Source: an uncultured Taibaiella sp. (GTDB lineage Bacteria; Bacteroidota; Bacteroidia; Chitinophagales; Chitinophagaceae). Taken from it: 12,474 nt of DNA. The notes beneath the pieces are model-generated. The model was not told the DNA's origin. It ran no database searches and saw only the letters and a list, made by a program, of their open reading frames with translations. Both the position numbers and the translations under genes were made by a program. The DNA lies in assembly GCA_946886975.1 (NCBI GenBank), contig CAMPJV010000038.1, positions 1 through 12,474 of the forward strand. The letters run 5' to 3'. How positions within the stretch are numbered: the first letter of the stretch is position 1; each line of letters begins with the position of its first letter. This document shows positions 1 to 6,772 of this stretch, piece by piece.

Positions 1-1
1 A

Positions 2-646
2 TATATTACGGACAACCAGAACCATCGCATACGGAAAATCAATACCTCAGCCATCATTTCCACCGTGGCAGGAAACGGCATTGGTACCTTCAGTGGCGAC
101 GGAGGGCTTGCTTCAGCTGCATCGATAAACTACCCGGGAGGGACTGTAATGGATGCCAGCGGTAACCTCTTTATAGCAGACCACATAAACAACAGAATAA
201 GGAGAGTAGATACTGCCGGTATTATTACTACTTATGCAGGGACGGGTAGCAGCGGTTTTTCCGGGGATGGGGGGCTTGCTGTAGCTGCAGACCTTGACTG
301 GGTAGTAGACCTTGCCCTTGATAATAATGACAATCTTTTACTTGCCGACTTTCGCAACCACAGGATCAGGAAAATTGTGAACCCGCTTGGAGTTAAGAAC
401 ATAGCGTCAGCCGGTGATCTTATTATATATCCAAATCCTTCTAAGGGTATTGTTCACTTGTCAACTCCCGAGGCCGGTGTTGTTATGATCTCGGATCAAC
501 AAGGAAGGCTGGTAAAGCAGGTTACGTTGCGGGAAGGAGAAATTCTCGTGTCACTGCCCGAGGTCGCTACGGGAATATACCTGGCAACTTTCATCGCCGA
601 TAAGGATGGAAGGAAGACAACCCAAAGAATATTGCTGGAGCCCTAA
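2..646 (+). CDS. NHL-repeat protein with T9SS type A sorting domain (5' truncated by window edge)
   Basis: The reading frame is open from the first complete codon (nt 2) to TAA at 644-646, giving 214 visible residues; the N-terminus and any signal peptide lie outside the window. Residues 1-13 (ITDNQNHRIRKI) end one NHL blade. They are followed by a full repeat with the signatures TVAGNG, FSGDGG, LFIADHINNRIRRV and a second with YAGTG, FSGDGG, LLLADFRNHRIRKI. NHL blades fold into a beta-propeller used for protein or ligand binding, not obviously catalysis. The last ~85 residues are a T9SS type A sorting domain: IIYPNPSKG, SDQQGRLV, and ATGIYLATF near the end. This implies export to the periplasm by Sec and then secretion or surface attachment by the T9SS. 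The internal GTG at nt 65 is not a real start because repeat sequence continues upstream of it. The ligand is unknown. Confidence 0.9.
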   Translation, partial: YITDNQNHRIRKINTSAIISTVAGNGIGTFSGDGGLASAASINYPGGTVMDASGNLFIADHINNRIRRVDTAGIITTYAGTGSSGFSGDGGLAVAADLDWVVDLALDNNDNLLLADFRNHRIRKIVNPLGVKNIASAGDLIIYPNPSKGIVHLSTPEAGVVMISDQQGRLVKQVTLREGEILVSLPEVATGIYLATFIADKDGRKTTQRILLEP

Positions 647-1176
647 TTTTTGAACCAACTGCTGTACATTACATAGTTCTTAGCTATTCGCTCTACTTCT
701 CCTTTTAGGAGGTCCTGGCTGATATCTTTGACTTTTTTGGCAGGTATGCCGGCGAAAATGGTGCCGGGGGGCACAACTGTGTCTTCTAGTACTACCGCTC
801 CCGCAGCTATGATGCTGTTGCTGCCAATGCGGGAACGATCCATCACTATAGCTCCCATGCCTATTAAGACATTATCCTCGACAGTGCAGCCGTGTACTAT
901 AGCATTATGACCAATTGACACATTGTTACCTATTATTGTCTTTGTTTTCTCATAAGTGCAATGAATGCACGCTCCATCCTGCACGTTTACCCTGTTGCCC
1001 ATTCTGATGCTGTTTACGTCGCCACGCACTACTGCGTTGAACCAGACGCTGCATTCGCTACCCATCTCCACATCACCGACGATTGTGGCATTCGGAGCTA
1101 TAAAGCAGTCAGAAGGGATTGTTGGATAGACACCCTTTACCGGCAGTACTAAACCTTTTTGACGTTCTGATTCCAT
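643..1176 (-). CDS. gamma-carbonic anhydrase-like left-handed beta-helix (hexapeptide repeat) protein
   Basis: The 177-aa protein matches the YrdA/PaaY/gamma-carbonic anhydrase family, which forms trimers of left-handed beta-helices with metal sites between subunits. Hexapeptide-type repeats run from about residue 24 to 145 (IAPNATIVGDV, NAVVRGDV, IIGNNVSIGHNAIVHG, VLIGMGAIV, IIAAGAVV), followed by GIPAKKVK and a C-terminal helix. The three zinc-ligand histidines expected from Methanosarcina Cam are present at His72 (ACIHC), His90 and His95 (SIGHNAIVHG). R51, D53 and Q66 (VRGDV, NVQDG) match conserved family positions. Many family members lack measurable carbonic anhydrase activity, so the reaction (CO2/bicarbonate or a CoA-thioester-related role) is not settled. 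It begins 11 nt after the stop of the upstream glycosyltransferase, so co-transcription is likely. Its TAG stop overlaps the stop of the convergent NHL gene. Confidence 0.93.
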   Translation of the reverse strand: MESERQKGLVLPVKGVYPTIPSDCFIAPNATIVGDVEMGSECSVWFNAVVRGDVNSIRMGNRVNVQDGACIHCTYEKTKTIIGNNVSIGHNAIVHGCTVEDNVLIGMGAIVMDRSRIGSNSIIAAGAVVLEDTVVPPGTIFAGIPAKKVKDISQDLLKGEVERIAKNYVMYSSWFKN

Positions 1177-1187
1177 GTGTAACTGCT

Positions 1188-1904
1188 TTACTTGAACAGA
1201 TTATACTTAATGATACAGTAGATAGCTCTAAAACCATCTTTCCAACCGATCTTTTTGCCTTCTTCATAGGTCCGTCCATAGTAGGAGATCCCTACCTCGT
1301 ATATTCGGGTGTCCCGTAGCCTTGAGACTTTAGCTGTTATTTCGGGCTCAAAGCCGAAGCGGTTTTCTTCAATTGTTATGCCCTGAATAGTTTCCCGACG
1401 GAAGAGCTTATAGCAGGTCTCCATATCCGTTAGGTTCAGGTTGGTAAGCATGTTAGAAAGCGTCGTTAGCCAGCGATTTCCGATCGAGTGCCAGAAGAAG
1501 AGAATTCTGTGGGGCTTGCCGCCGATGAACCTTGAGCCATAGACGACATCTGCAAAGCCGTCCAATATCGGCTGCAGGAGGATGTTGTATTCATTAGGGT
1601 CATATTCAAGATCTGCATCCTGAATGATCACATAATCTCCTGTTGCCTTCTGTATTCCTGTTCGCAAGGCAGCTCCTTTTCCCTGGTTGACTTCATGTTT
1701 GTAATAGCTTATCGGGAGGTCTGGGTTTGCAGCCTGATAGCTGAGAACAGATTCTTCAGTATTATCCCTGGAGCAGTCATTGACAATGATCACTTCCTTT
1801 TGGATTCCATTCGGGATCACCACGGCCTTCACCTTATTTAATATATGGTGGATCGTTGGTCCTTCGTTGTAGGCTGGTATAACAATGGATAGCGTCTGAG
1901 CCAT
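1188..1904 (-). CDS. family 2 glycosyltransferase, polyprenol-phosphate (DPM1-like) type
   Basis: The 238-aa GT-A fold protein is of the dolichyl/polyprenyl-phosphate mannosyl- or glucosyltransferase type, which transfers a sugar from a nucleotide sugar to a membrane lipid phosphate. Visible motifs are [11 protein letters not shown] (residues 5-15), VNDCSRDNT (41-49), [11 protein letters not shown] (73-83), the metal-binding QDADLEYDP (95-103), VYGSRFIGG (121-129), [11 protein letters not shown] (161-171) and GFEPEITAK (184-192). The C-terminus has no multi-span membrane domain, so it resembles the soluble, short DPM1-like class. I chose the ATG at 1902-1904 because the family normally begins just before the IVIPAYNE strand. 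An in-frame ATG at 1977-1979 would add 25 residues that do not look like the family. It is the first gene of a probable two-gene unit with the carbonic-anhydrase-like gene and is divergent from thyA. Donor sugar and acceptor are not determinable here. Confidence 0.92.
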   Translation of the reverse strand: MAQTLSIVIPAYNEGPTIHHILNKVKAVVIPNGIQKEVIIVNDCSRDNTEESVLSYQAANPDLPISYYKHEVNQGKGAALRTGIQKATGDYVIIQDADLEYDPNEYNILLQPILDGFADVVYGSRFIGGKPHRILFFWHSIGNRWLTTLSNMLTNLNLTDMETCYKLFRRETIQGITIEENRFGFEPEITAKVSRLRDTRIYEVGISYYGRTYEEGKKIGWKDGFRAIYCIIKYNLFK

Positions 1905-2055
1905 TTGAGCTTTAATGTAAATAAGTTTCCAAAATACAACAGAGTCGGGACTTTTTGCTGGCTTTTGGCTGATAGCCATTAGTCATAGGTCTGATCTGTA
2001 TTGTCGTTCTCCAGGTCGGTTAACAAAAATCTATTTCCGCTACCTTTACACCAGC

Positions 2056-2060
2056 AAGGA
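2056..2060 (+). promoter_or_regulatory. Shine-Dalgarno site of thyA (decides the start)
   Basis: AAGGA lies 6 nt before the ATG at 2067-2069. It is the clearest ribosome binding site in the window and supports that start over the upstream in-frame TTG at 2001. Most other genes here have A-rich leaders without such a motif, as is common in Bacteroidota. Confidence 0.7.
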
Positions 2061-2066
2061 ACAAAG

Positions 2067-2861
2067 ATGAGAGCTTACCTAGATTTACTTCAGCATATAC
2101 TTGACACGGGTTCTGAGAAATCTGACCGCACAGGTACCGGAACTATAAGTGTCTTTGGTTATCAGATGCGGTTTGATCTGACTGAGGGCTTCCCATTGGT
2201 CACCACCAAGAAGCTGCATCTGAAATCTATCATCCACGAGCTGCTGTGGTTTCTTACAGGTGATACGAACATTAAGTATCTAAAAGAAAATGGCGTGAGC
2301 ATCTGGGACGACTGGGCTGATGAGAACGGCGATCTGGGGCCGGTTTATGGTCATCAATGGCGGAGCTGGATGGGCGCTGACGGAAAGACATACGACCAAA
2401 TAAACGATGTTCTTCACCAGATCAGGACGAATCCTGACAGCAGAAGAATGATCGTAAATGCCTGGAATGTAGCTGACCTGCCAAAGATGGCGCTTAGTCC
2501 CTGCCATGCTCTATTCCAGTTCTATGTAGCAGACGGAAAACTTAGCTGTCAGCTGTACCAGCGGAGTGCAGATGTATTCCTGGGGGTTCCTTTCAATATT
2601 GCTTCTTACGCTCTCTTAACCATGATGATGGCACAGGTTACCGGACTTCAGCCGGGAGAGTTCATTCATACATTTGGGGATGTTCACCTGTATAGCAACC
2701 ATATAGAACAGGCAAAACTACAACTTACGAGAGAGCCATATCCATTGCCGGCCATGAAGCTGAATCCGCAGATTACGGATTTGTTTGGGTTCAGGTTTGA
2801 GGACTTTACGCTGGAGAATTATCAAAGCCATCCGCATATCAAAGCGCCAGTGGCGGTCTAA
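2067..2861 (+). CDS. thyA: thymidylate synthase
   Basis: ThyA converts dUMP and 5,10-methylenetetrahydrofolate to dTMP and dihydrofolate in the cytoplasm. The protein is 264 aa, the same length as E. coli ThyA, and key residues fall on the same numbers: Arg21 (SDRTGTGT), Glu58 and Trp80, Arg126/Arg127 ([11 protein letters not shown]), the nucleophile Cys146 ([12 protein letters not shown]), Arg166, Asp169 and Asn177 ([17 protein letters not shown]), and His207/Tyr209 (GDVHLYSNH). The C-terminus KAPVAV matches the family's mobile tail. The ATG at 2067 is preceded by AAGGA at 2056-2060. A TTG at 2001 in the same frame would add 22 non-homologous residues and is rejected. The next gene, folA, recycles the dihydrofolate product, and the 90-nt gap between them shows no terminator. 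Confidence 0.99.
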   Translation: MRAYLDLLQHILDTGSEKSDRTGTGTISVFGYQMRFDLTEGFPLVTTKKLHLKSIIHELLWFLTGDTNIKYLKENGVSIWDDWADENGDLGPVYGHQWRSWMGADGKTYDQINDVLHQIRTNPDSRRMIVNAWNVADLPKMALSPCHALFQFYVADGKLSCQLYQRSADVFLGVPFNIASYALLTMMMAQVTGLQPGEFIHTFGDVHLYSNHIEQAKLQLTREPYPLPAMKLNPQITDLFGFRFEDFTLENYQSHPHIKAPVAV

Positions 2862-2951
2862 ACACTAATGTCTAAATCCGAAATCCTAAGAAAGTTCCAT
2901 TGAAGAAGAAGGGTTAATACTATAAAAGCTTATAATCAATCTAAGTAAATC

Positions 2952-3455
2952 ATGCTCATTTCTGCCATAGTTGCTCTTGCTGAAAACAATGCCATAGGAA
3001 AGGATAACAAGCTGCCCTGGCATCTGCCCGACGATCTTAGATTCTTTAAACGGACAACTATGGGCAAGCCTGTTCTGATGGGAAGGAAGACATTTGATTC
3101 AATGGGCAAGGCGCTGACCGGTAGATTGAACATTGTAGTTTCTCATCAGCAAGACCTTAAACTGCCTGATGGCGTATTGTTGTATAATGATCTTAATAAG
3201 GCCATAGAGCGGCTGGAAGGTGAGGATAACGAAGAGGTCTTTATCATAGGAGGAGGTAAGATATTTGAAGAGACACTGGATCGCACAGACCGTCTGTACG
3301 TAACCAAGGTCCACACTGTAATAGAAGACGCAACTGCTTTTTTCCCGGAGATTGACCACTCGCACTGGAAGCTGGTGTGGGAAGAAAGGCACGAAGCCGA
3401 TGAGAAACACAAGTATGCCTTTACATTCCAGCAACTTGAAAGAACCAACCTGTGA
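2952..3455 (+). CDS. folA: dihydrofolate reductase
   Basis: FolA reduces dihydrofolate to tetrahydrofolate with NADPH, regenerating the cofactor oxidised by ThyA encoded just upstream. The 167-aa protein shows the chromosomal DHFR signature: ISAIVALAENNAIG (3-16), LPWHLPDDLRFFK (21-33), where Asp28 corresponds to the catalytic Asp27 of E. coli, the NADPH-binding GKPVLMGRKTFDSMG (38-52), VFIIGGGKIFEETL (96-109) and YVTKVHTVIEDATAFFPEI (116-134). The length is normal for the family. It starts at ATG 2952; no Shine-Dalgarno motif is visible in the A/T-rich leader. Its TGA stop overlaps the GTG start of the following gene, which suggests translational coupling. Confidence 0.98.
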   Translation: MLISAIVALAENNAIGKDNKLPWHLPDDLRFFKRTTMGKPVLMGRKTFDSMGKALTGRLNIVVSHQQDLKLPDGVLLYNDLNKAIERLEGEDNEEVFIIGGGKIFEETLDRTDRLYVTKVHTVIEDATAFFPEIDHSHWKLVWEERHEADEKHKYAFTFQQLERTNL

Positions 3456-4033
3456 CCACAAGACACCGGTTAAAAGAATACCTGAAATACCTGAGAAAAG
3501 CAAGATCGCGCCATGGTGTACATAGCCCTTTCGTTTATGGCTTTATAGAAAACGTTCTCAGAAATAACGACGGACTAGCTGCTTCACTGATACTGGTTAC
3601 GTCGAGGCATAAAAAGCTGGTGAACCAGCTCATCGCTTACTTCAACTGCAGGAATATTCTCTGGCTTACGAACCATCACGGAGAGCAGGAGACCTTTATC
3701 AGCATCGTGGATGGAGAGGATGGCAAAGCTCAGGTTAAGTCGGAGCTTTTTGACGCCGGAGCTTATGATCAGTATCCTCAGCCCGACCTTATATTAATAG
3801 ACCTGAGAGACCCCACGGACTGGCGGCCAGCCTTTGATAAGTTCCGCTTCCGGCTGAAGCAGGATAGCATTGTACTGATTAACTCCATCCATCACAGCAA
3901 GCAGCATACGGAAGCATGGGGAGAGATATCGGAGATGGAAGAGGTAAAGTTAAGCCTTGACCTTTATAAGGTCGGCTTGCTATTCTTTCGCGAAGAGATA
4001 AGGGAGAAGCAGCACTTCGTGCTGAAGAGTTAA
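3452..4033 (+). CDS. degenerate class I methyltransferase-like protein, coupled to folA
   Basis: The 193-aa protein begins with GTG at 3452, overlapping the folA stop by 4 nt (GTGA), so it is probably translationally coupled. The N-terminus RHGVHSPFVYGF (residues 20-31) and the C-terminal part (VLINSIHHSKQHTEAW, 141-156; LYKVGLLFFR and KQHF, 171-189) resemble a class I SAM-dependent methyltransferase family that I recall as common in Bacteroidota. That family usually has a glycine-rich SAM motif of the ELGTSLG type after the first strand and an acidic FDDIHWS-like motif. Here the first strand reads NILWLTNHHGEQE, with no glycine-rich loop. The acidic motif is LINSIHHS, and the protein appears about 50 residues shorter. 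It may be catalytically dead or bind something else. The family link is from memory; the missing motif is seen directly. No signal peptide or membrane segment is visible. Confidence 0.75.
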   Translation: MTTRHRLKEYLKYLRKARSRHGVHSPFVYGFIENVLRNNDGLAASLILVTSRHKKLVNQLIAYFNCRNILWLTNHHGEQETFISIVDGEDGKAQVKSELFDAGAYDQYPQPDLILIDLRDPTDWRPAFDKFRFRLKQDSIVLINSIHHSKQHTEAWGEISEMEEVKLSLDLYKVGLLFFREEIREKQHFVLKS

Positions 4034-4064
4034 CAGTTTAAACAGTTTCACAGCGATCAGTTTT

Positions 4065-4100
4065 ATATTAAAGGCCTGAGGTATCTCAGGCCTTTAATAT
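4065..4100. terminator. bidirectional terminator hairpin between convergent genes
   Basis: A perfect 16-bp inverted repeat (arms 4065-4080 and 4085-4100) encloses a 4-nt loop (GTAT). The G/C-rich core AGGCCTGAG is flanked by A/T pairs. It lies 31 nt after the stop of the 3452-4033 gene and 35 nt from the stop of the convergent 4136-5590 gene, so it can serve both. There is no long U-tract beyond the A/T-rich outer stem. Confidence 0.75.
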
Positions 4101-4103
4101 TGC

Positions 4104-4119
4104 GGTGCTTATGAGCACC
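4104..4119. terminator. second small hairpin next to the convergent terminator
   Basis: GGTGCT (4104-4109) and AGCACC (4114-4119) form a perfect 6-bp stem with a TATG loop, 3 nt beyond the larger hairpin. It may back up termination. It has no U-tract, so its own role is uncertain. Confidence 0.4.
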
Positions 4120-4135
4120 ACTTGCACCGACTAAA

Positions 4136-5590
4136 TTATTGCTTCAGGAGGGTCTGCATGAAGATAACCCTCCCCGATTCGCCCCGCACCGCGAGCCAAT
4201 ATGTACCAGGGGTGAGGTGCTGAATTGAAATAGTTTCGCGCTCCTGATTCCAGGTGCGTGTTGTACTATATACCCTCTGCCCTGCTGCATTTATTAGTTC
4301 CAGGCCAACCTTTTTTCCCAATCCCGTGGGCCAGCTGATATTCAACTCACCGCCTGCAGGGTTGGGATACAATGTCATTTGCTCCTGACTGGACACATTT
4401 TTGACGCTATTTGGATCATTGTAGATCTCATAGTAAAAGTGCCGGATTATGCTTGAGTCCCATACCTGGCCATTAGCGTTGTACACCTGTTTCTCCAGTG
4501 GATTTCCATAGCTTGAATATGTATATGCATCCTGCTGTGCAGGTACCCAGTTGTTATTGTTGTGGACTTCAAAAAGTACTGTGTCAGGCAGGCCCTGCGC
4601 ATTCAGATGTTTAATGCTTCGGAACTGGGGCTCCCACATTCCATTATTATATACGGATTCTTCCTGGAAAGTGGCAAAAGCACTATTGTTACTATACCCA
4701 AAGCTATCCTTTGTGCCCGGGAGCAGACTCAACCCCGAAAAGTAATATTCCGTTGAAGTTTGCAGCTTGTTGTTGCTGTAGAAAGTATTGACATACTTAC
4801 CCACTGTCGTCCATGTAGAAAGTATCATAACGTCAATCGTCACGTTAGTTATATTGCCAGCAACGTCGAAAGTATAGTTAATCACGCCAGCAGTAGTCCA
4901 CAGTCCATTGTTGTACTCATAAAGGCTATCCCTATGGTGCTGTCCCTGCGTATCGTAATACAAGACCATCTTGCTACTTGAATCCAAGCCGCTACCACCA
5001 TCGTACAGACTTGTGATCATTGCCAGCCGGCCCTGAGCGTCGTAGGTATGGTAATAAACGTCAGCACCGTCAGGCAACCCCAGATCATAATAGTAGTCGC
5101 CGAATGAGGCAAGGCTTTTATTTCCATTGAATGTGGCGGTCGTAAGTTCGTCAAGCTCTAAAGGGCCTGTTGCAGAGTCCTTTGACCAAAACTTCACCGA
5201 GTCTGCCATTACAGCAATGGTGGATAAATCATAAGGGTAGTCGAACGGGCCGAAATCAGGACCAAAGAAATTATCAAAATCCATAAAATTGAAATTGAAT
5301 TTCGAGCCGTTCGTTCCGGAGTAGACATAGTGAACTGAATCAAAAATATTTGGGACCGGGCTGGTGTTCAGCTCATACCCGCTCCTGGCGATCACTCTTT
5401 CTGTGAGGCCTGTAATCTTAAACTTTGGACTTGTATTTTGTTGCTCCAGCATTCTGCTCACATGATTTTTGAAAGCCTTTGCCCTTGCATTTTCATCCTT
5501 GACGTATGGGTTGGAAGTCTGTGCATTCAACGAGGCTGCTCCAAGCACAATGAGCGATAGCGTTAAAATTCTTTTCATTTTAGGAAACAT
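4136..5590 (-). CDS. secreted T9SS type A cargo with YD/RHS-like Tyr-Trp repeats
   Basis: The 484-aa protein has a Sec signal peptide (KRILTLSLIVLGAASLNA, cleavage near residue 23) and a T9SS type A sorting domain from about residue 405 (MTLYPNPAGG, INAAGQRVY, LTPGTYWLAV). Residues 98-121 are rich in Phe and Asp. From about 178 to 395 there are some seven degenerate units of ~30 residues with the pattern Y-x-x-x-G followed by Y-x-N-G-x-W (YDAQGRL, YDTQGQ with YEYNNGLW, FDVAGNI with LSTW, SVYNNGMW, LNAQGLP with NNNNWVP, YSSYGNPLEKQVY). These resemble the YD/RHS-type repeats of Bacteroidota extracellular proteins. No catalytic motif is visible. The ATG at 5590 follows an A-rich leader; the in-frame ATG at 5578 (MKRIL) is an equally plausible start. 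A -7 promoter element lies upstream at 5654-5661. Confidence 0.88.
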   Translation of the reverse strand: MFPKMKRILTLSLIVLGAASLNAQTSNPYVKDENARAKAFKNHVSRMLEQQNTSPKFKITGLTERVIARSGYELNTSPVPNIFDSVHYVYSGTNGSKFNFNFMDFDNFFGPDFGPFDYPYDLSTIAVMADSVKFWSKDSATGPLELDELTTATFNGNKSLASFGDYYYDLGLPDGADVYYHTYDAQGRLAMITSLYDGGSGLDSSSKMVLYYDTQGQHHRDSLYEYNNGLWTTAGVINYTFDVAGNITNVTIDVMILSTWTTVGKYVNTFYSNNKLQTSTEYYFSGLSLLPGTKDSFGYSNNSAFATFQEESVYNNGMWEPQFRSIKHLNAQGLPDTVLFEVHNNNNWVPAQQDAYTYSSYGNPLEKQVYNANGQVWDSSIIRHFYYEIYNDPNSVKNVSSQEQMTLYPNPAGGELNISWPTGLGKKVGLELINAAGQRVYSTTRTWNQERETISIQHLTPGTYWLAVRGESGRVIFMQTLLKQ

Positions 5591-5653
5591 TTTGGTGTTT
5601 AATTAATTAAGGACGGTCACGTATGATTTACCAGTCCTTCCTATTTCAGGCCT

Positions 5654-5661
5654 CAAAGCTA
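5654..5661 (-). promoter_or_regulatory. candidate Bacteroidota -7 promoter element
   Basis: On the minus strand this reads TAGCTTTG, an exact match to TAnnTTTG. It lies 63 nt upstream of the ATG at 5590, between the 5715-6299 gene and the T9SS cargo gene. No TTG sits at the usual -33 spacing (the only nearby TTG, at 5675-5677, is about 13 nt away), so the call rests on the -7 box alone. If real, the cargo gene is transcribed separately from its upstream neighbour. Confidence 0.4.
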
Positions 5662-5714
5662 TGGAAACAGATAACAATAGTTTTCCCGTACTACCTCATA
5701 GCTGAATTGAGCAT

Positions 5715-6299
5715 CTAGAGATACCTATCTGGCATTCTTTCCTGTTTGAGCGCATCTACTATCTCGGCTATCCGTTTTGCCCGGGTTTCCTCGCGCTTGG
5801 CACTATTCAGCCAGTGAAGCAGGTATTTTTTATTCGTTGTTTTCAGGGCCTCAAAATAAGCGAGTGCCTTTCTGCTTTTCCTGATCTCCTTCCTGAGGTC
5901 GTCCGGCATTAGCAGCGCCTCGACATGATCTAATTTCTCCCAGTGGCCATTTTGCCTAGATATAGCTATTTTCTCCAGACCAGCAGGAGTCATTTTCCCT
6001 TGCTCCGTCAGCTTTTCAACCCGCTGCTTATTCAGTTTGCTCCATTCGCTCTTAGGCTTTCTCGGCGTAAAAAGCTGCATATAGCGCTCGTCGTCCAGCG
6101 GCCGCATGGTACTGTCGATCCAGCCAAAGCACAGAGCTTCTTCAACCGCGTCGGCGTATGCTACCCGCGGCTGACCTGATTCCTTCTTATAATATACCAG
6201 CCAAACGCCGGGTACCTTATTGTAATTTTTGCTCAGCCAGGATCGCCATGCTTTGCGGTCTTTTGGGTAGAATTGCTCGTATGAATTAATAACGGACAT
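5715..6299 (-). CDS. YdeI/OmpD-associated (OmdA-like) family protein
   Basis: The 194-aa cytoplasmic protein, without signal peptide or membrane segment, matches the YdeI/OmpD-associated family. Recognisable blocks are an N-terminal WRSWLSKNY and GVWLVYYKK (18-38), EEALCFGWIDSTMRPLDD (53-70), FTPRKPKSEWSKLNKQRV (77-94), and a C-terminal OmdA-type helical region with MPDDLRKEI (131-139), ALAYFEAL (145-152) and LLHWLNSAKREETRAKRI (160-177). In enterobacteria the family has been linked to resistance to antimicrobial peptides through OmpD. No reaction is known, and nothing here shows the same role in this organism. Length is normal for the family. The start is ATG 6297-6299. The frame stays open 49 codons further upstream but contains no ATG, GTG or TTG start. 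It is divergent from the 6773 gene. Confidence 0.9.
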   Translation of the reverse strand: MSVINSYEQFYPKDRKAWRSWLSKNYNKVPGVWLVYYKKESGQPRVAYADAVEEALCFGWIDSTMRPLDDERYMQLFTPRKPKSEWSKLNKQRVEKLTEQGKMTPAGLEKIAISRQNGHWEKLDHVEALLMPDDLRKEIRKSRKALAYFEALKTTNKKYLLHWLNSAKREETRAKRIAEIVDALKQERMPDRYL

Positions 6300-6513
6300 G
6301 TCTTTGAGAAGTTGAAGGCTATGAAGATAAGGCGTGAAGAGTTCTTGCTCGAGCTGATCAATAAAAGTGCCTGGGCAAATTTGGCAAAAAGCAGCTAAAG
6401 GATCAATATCTTGCCCGAGTCGTTTGCCTTTAATAATCCGGCATACTTAGGATGGTCAGTCACAGGCTAGTCTTGGCGCTATCAATTTGGCCAGTGGAAC
6501 TTTCGTAGTTTAC

Positions 6514-6541
6514 AAAAAATGAAACCGCCCTGAAGGCGGTT
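6514..6541 (-). terminator. intrinsic terminator on minus strand with no matching gene
   Basis: AACCGCC (6523-6529) and GGCGGTT (6535-6541) form a 7-bp stem with a 5-nt loop. Read on the minus strand, the hairpin is followed by TCA and then six T residues (from 6519 down to 6514). No minus-strand gene ends to its right, and no plus-strand gene lies directly to its left. It may end an unannotated small RNA or act as an attenuator in the leader of the 5715-6299 gene. Confidence 0.6.
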
Positions 6542-6615
6542 CCTGGTTGTCTTTGTCTGTTTGCGACCCTTTGACCATGAACACTCCATTTCCACGGATT
6601 GATCTTTGAACCAAA

Positions 6616-6631
6616 ATACAAAGACTTGTAT
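6616..6631. repeat. short inverted repeat in divergent promoter region
   Basis: ATACAA (6616-6621) and TTGTAT (6626-6631) are separated by 4 nt. It could be an operator or a chance palindrome in A/T-rich DNA. Confidence 0.3.
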
Positions 6632-6772
6632 ATAATTCAGCTTTGTCTCGGCCCCATTTCCCGGGTATTTCCAGCTGCCCTAAGCCAAATATTTAAAAAA
6701 GATATCAGCTGCTACTAACATTCTTGTTCAGATCGCCGTCTTACTCCCGAACCAATATTAAAACAACCAATT

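Larger units (their letters stand above)
6300..6772. other. 473-bp divergent intergenic region
   Basis: This spacer lies between the minus-strand YdeI-family gene and the plus-strand T9SS cargo gene, so promoters in both directions are expected. I see no convincing gene. It holds an orphan minus-strand terminator (6514-6541) and a 6-bp inverted repeat ATACAA/TTGTAT at 6616-6631. A 25-codon plus-strand ORF (ATG at 6321) has no supporting evidence. No exact TAnnTTTG box is seen; CAGCTTTG near 6637-6644 is one mismatch away. Confidence 0.6.

Noticed and set aside
1905..1979. 25-residue N-terminal extension of the glycosyltransferase from the ATG at 1979
   Set aside because: The extension does not resemble the family, whose members begin just before IVIPAYNE; the ATG at 1904 fits.
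2041..2048. TACCTTTA as a -7 box for thyA
   Set aside because: One mismatch to TAnnTTTG and no TTG at the -33 position; too weak to list as a promoter.
2001..2066. TTG start giving thyA 22 extra residues
   Set aside because: E. coli numbering of all active-site residues matches exactly from ATG 2067, which also has AAGGA at proper spacing.
3099..3503. Long minus-strand open frames opposite folA, and similar ones opposite the M16 gene
   Set aside because: They are shadows of strongly supported genes and show no domain features or own signals.
6321..6398. 25-codon plus-strand ORF starting MKIRREEF
   Set aside because: Very short, no ribosome binding site or recognisable family, and opposite an open minus-strand frame; likely chance.
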